From positions 1-29,525 of the forward strand of contig DEUU01000077.1 in assembly GCA_002362735.1 (NCBI GenBank): a stretch of DNA of 29,525 bases, written 5' to 3'. The notes under the pieces were generated by a model, which worked only from the letters and a program-made list of their open reading frames with translations, had not been told where the DNA came from and did not search any database. Shown here one piece after another: positions 8,700-16,188 of this stretch. The first letter of the stretch is position 1. Every line of letters begins with the position of its first letter. The stretch comes from Dehalococcoidia bacterium UBA3254 (GTDB lineage Bacteria; Chloroflexota; Dehalococcoidia; Dehalococcoidales; UBA3254). The position numbers and the translations under genes were made by a program.

Positions 8700-10232
8700 C
8701 TATTCCTTGATATCTACTTCAAACACGATACCAACATTGTCCTGGCCAGGGCCAATAGCATTAATCCTGGCTGAAGTGATTTTATTACTCGCTTCCATAT
8801 TACCGGTAAAATTCAGGACCGAAGCAGCGACTGAAGCTGAACCGGAGACCGTCATGGATGCCTTATCTAAATGCATCGCTTGATATTGACTCAAAGACGG
8901 TAATGCCCCGGCGATGAATTCGATACGGCCGGCATAATCCTTTTTAAGGCTTCCGATATATGAATTGGTATCTTTAAGCGCGGTTAGCTTTGATTGAACT
9001 GCGGCGAGATTCTCTTTTTCTGTTTTTTGCTGTGCCAGCGCATCTTTATTGGCTTTTTGAGCTTTGGTCAGCTGCATGCTGACGGATGCGCTTTGAGCTT
9101 TAAGAGAATTGACCTCGTTTTTGGATCCGGTATCCAGGGTATAAGCGTAAAACGCCAGACCGGCTAATACAATGATCACTAATCCGATAACAGCATCACT
9201 TTGTTTGAGCTGAAAAGCGGATGGCGGCCGTATTCCTGCGAGTAAATCCATGTTGATGTCCTGATAGCGGACCGCTCCAGAAGGCTCGGATGGGTGGGGT
9301 GATTTCTTTAAATATAAGCCTATATTTCCGGCGTATTGGCAGATAGGGAATTCGGGTGGCGTTCTCAATGGGGATGTAATCAGACTTACAGGATGTCCGG
9401 AGATCTGCTGTAGAAGTCTTGGAATGTCATTCCCCGTGGCTAATTCTCCTGAAAGAACGATAGGCGTTTCGACGGGAATCGGGTTTTGGGGAAAATCACG
9501 ATTATAAGAATTTTCTGCTTTATTCAAGCCGTTAGTTATTTCTGTGATTAATGGGTTTATATCTTCAGGTTTACTTTTGGAGTCAAAGCTATGCATAACT
9601 CTAACAAGTCCTCCGGAGATAACGACCACATCTATATAGCGTTTTTCCATACTTATCAATATGGCTTCTCTCATGGAAGCCAGGCGGGCCAGTGCCAGCG
9701 GTTTAATATCCATTAAATAAGGTTTGATATGAGAGTTTCTTAAGGTCTCCATCAATGGTTTTATGGCATTTCTCGGAATACCCGTAATAAAATAGTTTTT
9801 TTCCTTTTTTTCCTGATTAGTATCCGTCGCTTGCCAGAAAAGGTGCATCTCCGGTTCTGTTAAAGACATTTCTTTTCTGGCAGCCCGTTCCAGTGACTCT
9901 TTATCAATCGGTTTTTCGGTGTCTGGCATGCCGATAGACCGGTAGATAAAGGGCAGTCCGTTAACGGTGCAGATGACTCTGTTTTTACGCAGTTTTAGAG
10001 ATTTGAACATCTCATTTAATACCAGACTTAATGTCTGGGGCTCGATGATGATGCCGTCTCTTACAACACCCTCGCTTAGAGGTTCCGAGTACCATTTTCT
10101 TATCTGTTTATTGCGGACAGACATAACCCTAACATCTGAGCTGGTGATATCCAGAGTAACATAGTCGGAAGAAAACACACCCAGAATTTGTTCACTGAAT
10201 CCACCGGAAGTTGATTTTGAATCTTTATTCAT
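8700..10232 (-). CDS. PilM-PilN fusion protein of the type IV pilus inner-membrane platform
   Basis: Residues 1 to about 310 match PilM, the actin-like ATPase (LGVFSSDYVTLDI start, VVISGGLVRV and IVLSGELATGNDIPRLL motifs). Residues about 325-510 match PilN: an INMDLLAGIRPP segment like the PilN INLLP peptide that docks PilM, one transmembrane helix (346-366), a coiled coil (about 370-420) and a small ferredoxin-like domain. In most bacteria these are two proteins; here they are one chain, so docking becomes covalent. I chose ATG 10232, which has GCGAGG 8 bp upstream. An in-frame ATG at 10331 would add 33 arginine-rich residues inside pilO with no ribosome site. It follows pilO by 28 bp. Confidence 0.85.
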   Translation of the reverse strand: MNKDSKSTSGGFSEQILGVFSSDYVTLDITSSDVRVMSVRNKQIRKWYSEPLSEGVVRDGIIIEPQTLSLVLNEMFKSLKLRKNRVICTVNGLPFIYRSIGMPDTEKPIDKESLERAARKEMSLTEPEMHLFWQATDTNQEKKEKNYFITGIPRNAIKPLMETLRNSHIKPYLMDIKPLALARLASMREAILISMEKRYIDVVVISGGLVRVMHSFDSKSKPEDINPLITEITNGLNKAENSYNRDFPQNPIPVETPIVLSGELATGNDIPRLLQQISGHPVSLITSPLRTPPEFPICQYAGNIGLYLKKSPHPSEPSGAVRYQDINMDLLAGIRPPSAFQLKQSDAVIGLVIIVLAGLAFYAYTLDTGSKNEVNSLKAQSASVSMQLTKAQKANKDALAQQKTEKENLAAVQSKLTALKDTNSYIGSLKKDYAGRIEFIAGALPSLSQYQAMHLDKASMTVSGSASVAASVLNFTGNMEASNKITSARINAIGPGQDNVGIVFEVDIKE

Positions 10233-10260
10233 TATAGGATCCTCGCTTTTAGTCACTTTT

Positions 10261-10887
10261 TTATCTGGCGTATACAGAAAATTCCAGGCTGGCCTTAATA
10301 GGTCCCTCCTCCGGCGTCGGAGCAGGTGCATTTGTCGGCGTCGGTGTAGGTGTCGGTACAGGTGTTGTCGTTTCAGTAGGAGTTGGTGTTGGAGAAGGCA
10401 GAGTTTGAGTCAAGTCCAGATTTTCAATTATAAGAGTTGGGTAAAGTGAATTCTGGATGAATTTCAAGAAGCCAACTACTCCGTTTTGAGTTCCATTCAA
10501 CTCCAGATTCGTTTTGAAGACCCAGTAACCTTTTTGATCAATCTTGGCTTCGGTCCAGTCCGTGGTGCTCAAAGGAATTACCTTCAGACCGTAGGTATCT
10601 CCCGCATTCAGGATACTGCGTACAATATCATTGGTATTCATTCTTTCTGGAATAACAACGCTTTCAGTTGCGATCGCGCTGCGTAACTGCTCTTGCTGTA
10701 TCTTGAGACTATTAATCTCTCCTGCCAGCGGACTGGTGGCAGTTGTTACTACTTTGAGAGTCCGATTGTCATTGGCAATCTGTTCCTGGAGTGAATGAGC
10801 TTCCGCTGATTGACTGAAATAGTCTCTCAGAAAAAATCCACCTACTGCCAGGGCCCCGATTATGATAACAGTCAAAATTATCTTCAT
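10261..10887 (-). CDS. pilO: PilO-like type IV pilus alignment protein with Pro/Thr-rich insert
   Basis: The 208-aa protein has an N-terminal membrane helix (about 3-22), a coiled coil (about 27-75) and a ferredoxin-like domain (about 85-160), which is the PilO plan. It lies directly before the PilM-PilN fusion, the expected partner. A Pro/Thr-rich tract (about 162-195) interrupts the domain before its last strand, KASLEFSVYA. That tract resembles the linkers of the secreted proteins in this window and implies an external location. The site GGGAGG lies about 12 bp before ATG. Sequence similarity to PilO is weak; the call leans on architecture and gene order. Confidence 0.75.
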   Translation of the reverse strand: MKIILTVIIIGALAVGGFFLRDYFSQSAEAHSLQEQIANDNRTLKVVTTATSPLAGEINSLKIQQEQLRSAIATESVVIPERMNTNDIVRSILNAGDTYGLKVIPLSTTDWTEAKIDQKGYWVFKTNLELNGTQNGVVGFLKFIQNSLYPTLIIENLDLTQTLPSPTPTPTETTTPVPTPTPTPTNAPAPTPEEGPIKASLEFSVYAR

Positions 10888-10922
10888 TTATTTACTCCTC
10901 CCGAGAGTAAAGTTTTAATATC

Positions 10923-12134
10923 TTATTTAACGCTACCTAATAGACCGTAAATGGTACTTATCATTGAAATGGCGACGAATCCCACACCCAGACCAAGAAC
11001 AAGAATTAAAGCCGGCTCCAATAAACCGACCAGACGAGCAATGCGTTTGGAAACTTTGGTATCAAAAAAGTCCGCCACCGCACTTAGAGATGTTTCGAGT
11101 TGTCCGGAACTCTCTCCTACTACTACCATTTCTACCAGGAATTTAGGGAACAGATTGTTTCGTTCGAGTACCGCAGACAAAGATTGTCCCTGTATCAGCT
11201 TGATACGTACATCGCTGAGGGCTTCACGCACCTGACTATTGTTCATTCCTCGAACGATGATATTCATGGCATCTGGCAGCAAAATTCCAGCTTTTAGCAA
11301 ATTGGATAAAGTCCGGCTAAATCGAGCCGTATTATGAAAGAGAATGACTTCACCCACTAACGGTACCTTGAGCATGATCCTATCGATATATTTTTTCCCT
11401 GAAGGCCGCCTGGTAAAGGCGAAAAAGCCTAAAACAATAGCCAGAGCGGCAAAAAGAAGGTAAAATTTATAATCGCCAAAAAAGTTGGAGACCCCGATGA
11501 GAATTCGCGTCGTAAGAGGCAAGTTAGCTCCGAATTGTTTAAAGACTTCTACCAGTTTGGGTAAAACGTAAAGTACAATAACGAGAATAACGACGAGAGC
11601 GACTCCAACGATAATCATAGGCTGGACCAGAGCGCTTTGGACTTGAGCCTTGGTTTCAACCTCTTGTTTCAATTCTTTAGCAATTTGACGGAGACCGGTA
11701 TCCAGGGTACCGGATTTTTCATTGGCTTCGATCATACTTATATATGTTTGTGAAAAAACCTGGGGATGAGCTGATAAAGCTGCATTAAAAAGAGTCCCTG
11801 CTTTCAAGTCTGCCGTCAATTTGGGCAAAATAGATCTTAATCCTCGATCTGCAGTTTGTTTTTCCATTTGCTTTAGAGCTGCTTGTAGACTAAGGCCGGA
11901 CTCGAGCATAATCGCGAGTTCATTGGTAAAATCTAACAGTACCTGTTTGCTGACCTTGGGAGCTCCCGATATAAGTTTTCGCCAGTCAATGGATTTACCG
12001 GAAGACTGTAAACGCGTAATGCGCTCAAAACCAGCTCGGTATAAAACTCCTTCAGCAGCTTGCTCTGAATTGCTTTCAAGACTGCCTCTAACCAATCTTT
12101 TGTCTTTGTTATAAGCTTCATAGCGAAATTGCAT
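10923..12134 (-). CDS. pilC: Type IV pilus inner-membrane platform protein PilC (GspF family)
   Basis: The 403-aa length is normal for PilC. Two T2SSF cytoplasmic domains each precede hydrophobic helices: FTNELAIMLESGLSLQAALK in the first (about 68-88) and FSRTLSNLLKAGILLPDAM in the second (about 271-289). Transmembrane helices lie near 170-190, 220-240 and 375-398. PilC couples the PilB and PilT motors to pilin assembly. The site AAGGAAAAG lies about 6 bp before ATG. The gene follows pilB by 180 bp of hairpin-rich sequence and precedes pilO by 35 bp. Confidence 0.95.
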   Translation of the reverse strand: MQFRYEAYNKDKRLVRGSLESNSEQAAEGVLYRAGFERITRLQSSGKSIDWRKLISGAPKVSKQVLLDFTNELAIMLESGLSLQAALKQMEKQTADRGLRSILPKLTADLKAGTLFNAALSAHPQVFSQTYISMIEANEKSGTLDTGLRQIAKELKQEVETKAQVQSALVQPMIIVGVALVVILVIVLYVLPKLVEVFKQFGANLPLTTRILIGVSNFFGDYKFYLLFAALAIVLGFFAFTRRPSGKKYIDRIMLKVPLVGEVILFHNTARFSRTLSNLLKAGILLPDAMNIIVRGMNNSQVREALSDVRIKLIQGQSLSAVLERNNLFPKFLVEMVVVGESSGQLETSLSAVADFFDTKVSKRIARLVGLLEPALILVLGLGVGFVAISMISTIYGLLGSVK

Positions 12135-12172
12135 AACTCTTTTCCTTCTAAAATAATAACCCCAAGTTCAGG

Positions 12173-12279
12173 ATTGACACATTATTTTAACCAATGAGTC
12201 AATACAGGAGAATAGTACTTTAGTTCATAGGTATCTATGATTAAAGTAGCAACAAAAGGGGTTTCATCAAGTTGATGAA
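12173..12279. repeat. Cluster of three inverted repeats between pilB and pilC
   Basis: The 180-bp gap between pilB and pilC holds three separate inverted repeats. 12173-12183 pairs with 12193-12203 (ATTGACACATT/AATGAGTCAAT, one mismatch, 9-nt loop). 12216-12230 pairs with 12235-12248 (two stems flanking a small internal loop). 12263-12270 pairs with 12272-12279 (TTCATCAA-G-TTGATGAA, perfect). None has a T-run on the minus strand, so these look more like RNA processing, stabilising or operator sites than terminators. Confidence 0.5.
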
Positions 12280-12314
12280 TCTTAAAAGGAAAGCAGTTAC
12301 GATGGCAGATCTAT

Positions 12315-14054
12315 CTAATAGAACGAATATGCGGTTCTCATTACTTCACTCACTGTGGTAATCCCCATTTTAGCCTTCAGGATGCCGTCCCTCTGCATGG
12401 TTAGCATACCTTCTTTTGTGGCAATTGCTTTGACTTCATCGGAACTGGCGTTATTCAACACCGCGTGTCTCAGATTTTCGCTCATAACCATGAGTTCCTG
12501 TAACGCGACGCGGCCGCGGAAACCGGTATTGGTGCACATATTGCAACCCTTTCCAAATGAAACCATTTTAGGGGACTCTCCCAGTTCTTTTATAAACACG
12601 GCGTCTTCTGCTGCCGATGGCTTTACGCTGGTCTTACAATAGGGACAGACGCGCCTAACCATCCTCTGCGCCAGGGCGGCCGCCAGAGTTGGAGATATCA
12701 GATACGGCTCTATTCCGAGATCTACCAGACGAAAAAGAATACTGATGGCATCATTAGCATGGATCGTAGCCAGTACAAGTCGTCCGGTCAGTGAAGCCTG
12801 AGTGGCAATCTGTGCAGTTTCTTTATCCCGGATCTCACCAACCAGAACGACATCCGGATCATGGCGTAAGATAGTGCGCAGACCGGTGGCGAAGGTTATT
12901 CCAGCTTTATTGTTGATCTGGGTCTGATTGACGTCTTCAAATTCATATTCGACCGGATCTTCGATGGTGATAATATTTAATGACTTACGGTCGAACTGAT
13001 TTAGAGAAGCATATAATGTGGTAGTCTTACCGGAACCGGTTGGACCGCCTACCAGGACAGTACCGAAAGGACTTTTTAGAGCCTTTTTATACCTTTCTAA
13101 CTGTTCAGGAAGAAATCCGACATCTTCAAGGGAAAGGGGACTGAGGGTCTTGTCCAGAATGCGTAATGCGACTCTTTCACCGTGTGAAGTCAACATTGTC
13201 GCTACCCTGATGTCGATATTCTTGTTTTCGACCCGGACGGACATCTGACCATCTTGCGAGCGTCTCTGTTCAGCAATATTCATTTCGGATAAAATCTTGA
13301 TACGAGAAAGCAAAGGGCTGTGAACGGACAATGGCAGAGAGTAAATATCGTGTAAAATACCGTCAATACGAAAACGGATACGTACTCTGCTATTTTGAGG
13401 TTCAATATGAATATCCGAAGCCCGGTCCTTTACAGCCTGCTTTAAAATAAGGTCGAGAGCCTGAGCAATCGGGGTCTCTGAAATTACTTCGGATGTAATC
13501 TCTTCTTTAGTGGACATAACCGGTGCCATCTGGCCTACGCTTTCTTCCAGTTCTTTGCCAGCATGGTAATAAAGATCAATGGCGTTATTAATATCCTCTG
13601 CCGAAGATAATACCGGCTGCACCTTTCTGCCGGTACGAATCGAGATGTCACGGATGGTGCGCACATCATCCGGGAACGCCATAGCCAGTATTAGAGTATC
13701 TTCCAATATTTCAACGGGAATGACAATGGATTTACGAGCCAGGTCTTCAGGGACAAATAATAACACTGAACTATCAATTTTTTTTGTTTTTAAATCTATC
13801 CAGGTTACATTAGATTGGACGCCGAGCGCCAACATCAAGTCTTCTACGGAAACCATTCTTTCGCGAACCAGGATATCTCCCAATCGACCTCCGTTACGCT
13901 GTTGAATTTCCAGAGCTTTATCCAGATCACTGCGGGAAATTAGCTCCTTGAGAATTAAAAGTTCTCCCAGTTTTTTTCGGGATGTTCTGATGACGAACTC
14001 TTCCTCCGTAGGTTCACCAGGGTTAGAGTTAACATCTTTTTTCATATCAACCAT
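12315..14054 (-). CDS. pilB: Type IV pilus extension ATPase PilB (GspE family)
   Basis: The 579-aa protein has an N-terminal MshEN-like region (about 25-160) with tandem LGELLILKELISRSDLDKAL-type repeats, which in some homologues binds c-di-GMP. A GspE ATPase domain follows: Walker A GPTGSGKTTT (337-346), Asp box IEDPVEYEF, Walker B DVVLVGEIRD (401-410) and His box ATIHANDA. A four-Cys zinc module CPYC...CNMC (Cys470, 473, 504, 507) is typical of PilB rather than PilT. I chose ATG 14054 because GGAAAGGGG lies 7 bp upstream; an in-frame ATG at 14117 lies near a terminator stem and lacks a ribosome site. The gene is the second in the operon, after pilin. Confidence 0.95.
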   Translation of the reverse strand: MVDMKKDVNSNPGEPTEEEFVIRTSRKKLGELLILKELISRSDLDKALEIQQRNGGRLGDILVRERMVSVEDLMLALGVQSNVTWIDLKTKKIDSSVLLFVPEDLARKSIVIPVEILEDTLILAMAFPDDVRTIRDISIRTGRKVQPVLSSAEDINNAIDLYYHAGKELEESVGQMAPVMSTKEEITSEVISETPIAQALDLILKQAVKDRASDIHIEPQNSRVRIRFRIDGILHDIYSLPLSVHSPLLSRIKILSEMNIAEQRRSQDGQMSVRVENKNIDIRVATMLTSHGERVALRILDKTLSPLSLEDVGFLPEQLERYKKALKSPFGTVLVGGPTGSGKTTTLYASLNQFDRKSLNIITIEDPVEYEFEDVNQTQINNKAGITFATGLRTILRHDPDVVLVGEIRDKETAQIATQASLTGRLVLATIHANDAISILFRLVDLGIEPYLISPTLAAALAQRMVRRVCPYCKTSVKPSAAEDAVFIKELGESPKMVSFGKGCNMCTNTGFRGRVALQELMVMSENLRHAVLNNASSDEVKAIATKEGMLTMQRDGILKAKMGITTVSEVMRTAYSFY

Positions 14055-14131
14055 TTGATAACCCCTTTCCAAGTTAGATCTGGATATCAGGAAAACTATA
14101 GTAAGCCTTATTATCACTCATTCTCATACAA

Positions 14132-14182
14132 AAATGCAAGACCAGCCGCTCTTAATCCGTCCTGGCGGCTGGTCTTGCATTT
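14132..14182 (-). terminator. Terminator or attenuator between pilin and pilB
   Basis: A perfect 18-bp inverted repeat (14132-14149 with 14165-14182), GC-rich in its core, with a 15-nt loop. On the minus strand it runs into TTTTT. It lies 64 bp after the pilin stop and before pilB, and would let pilin mRNA greatly exceed mRNA for the assembly machinery by partial termination. Confidence 0.75.
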
Positions 14183-14245
14183 CTTTAAGGAGAGAATGCT
14201 ACTGGGAATTATTAATTATGTCTTAGAACACGCACGGGGCAAAAA

Positions 14246-14641
14246 TTAGGAACTCGTATGCACTGTCACCTGTCCGTCTGGAGATATGTCAAAAGATTGA
14301 GATAATTTTGAAATGCCTTCAGGGATATAGTATCCCACGCATGTTTTGGTCAGGCTGGAGGGTTCGGCTCCAGTTCGAACGTCCAGGTCCTGGGTACTGC
14401 TTAAGATAAAACCGGACCCTGAGATGTTTTCGATTCTGGCATAAGCCATGGCTGAATAGACTGCATTCTGGACTATTTTCTCTTCTGTTTGATCGGCAGC
14501 TACGTTTCCCAGAGACATATGTTTACTCACGTTTGGAACGACGACAGCCGCCAGAACGCCCATAATTCCGATCACTACTAGAAGTTCTATAATGGTGAAA
14601 CCCTTTTGTTTGAGAGAAAAACTTTTAATATATTTTTTCAT
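14246..14641 (-). CDS. Type IV prepilin
   Basis: The 131-aa protein has a classic class III signal: a basic leader of 14 residues ending in KQKG, cleavage before Phe15, then FTIIELLVVIGIMGVLAAV with the invariant Glu5 of the mature protein (Glu19). The body is short, and only one Cys (in KTCVGYY) is visible, so no disulfide-bonded D-region is expected. It heads the pil operon, so it is likely the major or an operon-specific pilin. The processing peptidase PilD is not in this window. The site GGGAG lies 9 bp before ATG. Transcription should pass through a structured leader with a terminator just upstream, and from an ECF-type promoter upstream of that. Confidence 0.92.
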   Translation of the reverse strand: MKKYIKSFSLKQKGFTIIELLVVIGIMGVLAAVVVPNVSKHMSLGNVAADQTEEKIVQNAVYSAMAYARIENISGSGFILSSTQDLDVRTGAEPSSLTKTCVGYYIPEGISKLSQSFDISPDGQVTVHTSS

Positions 14642-14690
14642 ACCTTTTATCTCCCGATTCTATTCATTTCAGCTTTGTTTTTTATATAAA

Positions 14691-14793
14691 AAAAACCGGC
14701 CCTGGTGCTCTTAATCTGAGCATAGGCCGGTTTCACTACTAGCTCCCCATCACCCAAGTGACCAAGTAACGGATGATGGTTCACAGCTTCCCA
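14691..14793 (-). promoter_or_regulatory. Structured 5' leader RNA of the pilin gene, copy 1 (riboswitch-like, class not recognised)
   Basis: On the minus strand a 63-nt core (14793 down to 14731) starts UGGGAAGCUGUGAAC and ends GUAGUGAAA. It runs directly into a GC-rich terminator ending in a T-run, 46 nt before the pilin start. The core matches a second copy at 18689-18751 at 50 of 63 positions with no gaps. A 9-bp stem pairs core positions 15-23 (CCAUCAUCC) with 39-47 (GGGUGAUGG). Its loop holds the invariant GGUCACUUG. One pair shows compensatory change between copies (C16-G46 becomes U-A), and two more change compatibly. I compared it from memory with known riboswitch classes and found no match. 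Confidence 0.7.
14694..14732 (-). terminator. Intrinsic terminator at the end of pilin leader copy 1
   Basis: On the minus strand AACCGGCC (14732-14725) pairs with GGCCGGTT (14701-14694). An inner TGAGC/GCTC-type pairing shapes the loop, and a run of T follows. It sits between the leader core and the pilin start codon, where a switchable terminator would be. Confidence 0.85.
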
Positions 14794-14828
14794 ACAATAT
14801 TATTTTATTTTTTCTCCTTCTTACTTAA

Positions 14829-14854
14829 TAGTCGTGGTTTAATATTAGAATCCC
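14829..14854 (-). promoter_or_regulatory. ECF-type promoter motif upstream of the pilin leader
   Basis: The minus strand reads GGGATTC (14854-14848), 13 nt, then CGACTA (14834-14829). Two other copies of this layout occur in the window with identical spacing. The -10 element lies 36 nt before the leader core. The likely recognising factor is the sigma at 15464-16126 (inference). Confidence 0.65.
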
Positions 14855-14969
14855 TCATATTTTTATTATTTTAATTGAGAATTTTTTAAGTAAGTTCAAC
14901 ATAAAACATGACACAAAATTCTTGTTCTGGGAGGATGACGGTAAAGAGACCAGAAATATTAAATGAAAT

Positions 14970-15323
14970 TTAGCCAAAAAAATATCTTTGACTGTAGTCA
15001 GAAAAATCCGGTTGGTAATTAAAGGAGGATGATTCTTCGGAAATCGCGGCGCCGGAGTATACTATGGAATTCCCTTGAGGAACGGCAGCAATTCCGCAGA
15101 TTATCAAACTTATAGAACAGGTTAATCCGAGGCTGACCCATAGAACCGGTCTACTCCAGATCGGAATATCCCTGGTTTTCTCCCTTGATTTTAAAGATAA
15201 CTCGTAGGCCAGATGCCTTTTGAATAAAACGGAGGGTTTAACAGGAGGGCAGGCTTTTTTTAAGCCTTTCTTAAGTTCGTCTTCATTCTCGAAATCGACC
15301 GGCCTGATCTTAATGTGGTTCAC
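14970..15323 (-). CDS. Small single-pass membrane protein, putative anti-sigma factor
   Basis: The 117-aa protein has a cytoplasmic N-terminal part (1-58) with a CPPVKPSVLFKRHLAYEL segment, a single transmembrane helix (about 59-81) and a short external tail rich in Ser, Tyr and Phe. No zinc-binding HxxxCxxC anti-sigma motif is present. It follows the ECF sigma gene on the same strand, the usual place of a membrane anti-sigma factor, so it may hold the sigma at the membrane. That role is inference from context and topology. The start is GTG, with AAGGAG 5 bp upstream. A promoter motif shared with two other sites in this window lies 99-124 bp upstream, so it can be made in response to its own sigma (negative feedback). 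Confidence 0.65.
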   Translation of the reverse strand: MNHIKIRPVDFENEDELKKGLKKACPPVKPSVLFKRHLAYELSLKSREKTRDIPIWSRPVLWVSLGLTCSISLIICGIAAVPQGNSIVYSGAAISEESSSFNYQPDFSDYSQRYFFG

Positions 15324-15421
15324 CGGGTCTCCTTACTAGAGACTTGCATTGTCCTGGCAAATGTATAGATTCATATGCCCAGTTTCAAAAAATACGCCCA
15401 ATATTTGTGGTTACCTAAATA

Positions 15422-15447
15422 TAGTCGTTTGAGGAAGTCAGAAACCC
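15422..15447 (-). promoter_or_regulatory. ECF-type promoter motif upstream of the anti-sigma-like gene
   Basis: The minus strand reads GGGTTTC (15447-15441), 13 nt, CGACTA (15427-15422). It is nearly the same as the copy at 18786-18811, including part of the spacer (GACTTCC). It lies between the sigma gene stop and the anti-sigma-like gene start, and there is no leader-core copy behind it. Confidence 0.65.
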
Positions 15448-15463
15448 TCACCGATTGGTTGAC

Positions 15464-16126
15464 TTATACCCGCTCTTCTGCATGGGTGAATGAGGTTACT
15501 CTGGAAAGACCTAATTCATCTTCAAGTTGAAGGTTGTCTTTCAGGGCTTTTCGTGCACGACTCAGTAAGCCCTCAATTGACTTGGGCGAACGATCCATGA
15601 TTTGGCTGATCTCGGAGACTGACAGATCATCTACATATTTTAACAGTATTACCTGCCGGTAATCCGAGGGTATATTTGCCAGCGCTTGCTGCACTGTAAT
15701 TCTGGTTTCTGTTTTCTCTGCCATTTCTTTACCCGAATGGCGTTTATCTTCGAGAAAGATAAGATCCGAAGATTGATCGTCAATAGAGTGGCAGCCATAC
15801 TTACGATCTCTTTCTAAATGGCGGAAATAATCAGCTATCTTATGATGAGCGATAGCAGATAGCCAGGTGAAAATACTGCTATTACCTTTATAGCTTCGGG
15901 CTGATTTAAAAGCATGGAAAAAGATTTCCTGGGTGATATCTTCGGCGATAGTCTGGTTGCAATCAACACTATAAAAAACGTGAGAATAGATGCGATCCGA
16001 ATACAATTTAAAAATATCGGAAATAACTTCGGAATCGCCGTTTTGGAGCCGGGCAGAGAGTCCCTGCTCTAATATTCCGTTAGCATTATTGTTTTTATTT
16101 TCTAATAATTGTGTGTCCATCGTCAT
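15464..16126 (-). CDS. ECF-family RNA polymerase sigma factor
   Basis: The 220-aa protein has region 2 with AEDITQEIFFHAF and FTWLSAIAHHKIADYFR (about 60-105), which bind core polymerase and the -10 element. It has region 4 with IPSDYRQVILLKY and the helix-turn-helix SVSEISQIMDRSPKSIEGLLSRARKAL, which reads the -35 element. There is no region 1.1 or region 3. A charged linker of about 40 residues joins the two regions. The gene is divergent from a secreted subtilase and upstream of a likely membrane anti-sigma protein, which suggests envelope sensing. The site AGGAAAAGGG precedes ATGACGATG; either ATG is possible. Three promoter-like motifs nearby are candidate targets. Confidence 0.93.
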   Translation of the reverse strand: MTMDTQLLENKNNNANGILEQGLSARLQNGDSEVISDIFKLYSDRIYSHVFYSVDCNQTIAEDITQEIFFHAFKSARSYKGNSSIFTWLSAIAHHKIADYFRHLERDRKYGCHSIDDQSSDLIFLEDKRHSGKEMAEKTETRITVQQALANIPSDYRQVILLKYVDDLSVSEISQIMDRSPKSIEGLLSRARKALKDNLQLEDELGLSRVTSFTHAEERV

Positions 16127-16152
16127 CCCTTTTCCTGTACCACACTAATATA

Positions 16153-16180
16153 TCAGACTAAAGTCCTAGTAACGGTTCCC
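16153..16180 (-). promoter_or_regulatory. Candidate promoter of the sigma gene
   Basis: The minus strand reads GGGAACC, 15 nt, GTCTGA, close to the classic ECF pattern GGAAC-N15/16-GTC. It lies about 27 nt upstream of the sigma start. It differs from the GGGTTTC/CGACTA motif, so autoregulation is only possible, not shown. Confidence 0.35.
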
Positions 16181-16188
16181 AAAGTGCC

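Noticed and set aside
10233..10331. N-terminal extension of the PilM-PilN fusion from ATG 10331
   Set aside because: It would overlap the end of pilO, starts with an arginine run that matches the complement of pilO codons, and lacks a ribosome site. ATG 10232 has one.
14055..14117. Upstream start of PilB
   Set aside because: No ribosome site, and the start lies close to the terminator stem. ATG 14054 has AAGGGG at good spacing.
14691..14793. Known riboswitch classes (c-di-GMP-I/II, cobalamin, ZTP, c-di-AMP, TPP, glycine)
   Set aside because: I looked for their invariant segments. Only short chance overlaps such as GGGGAGC (ZTP-like) were seen; the required partners are absent. Still, a covariance search was not possible here.
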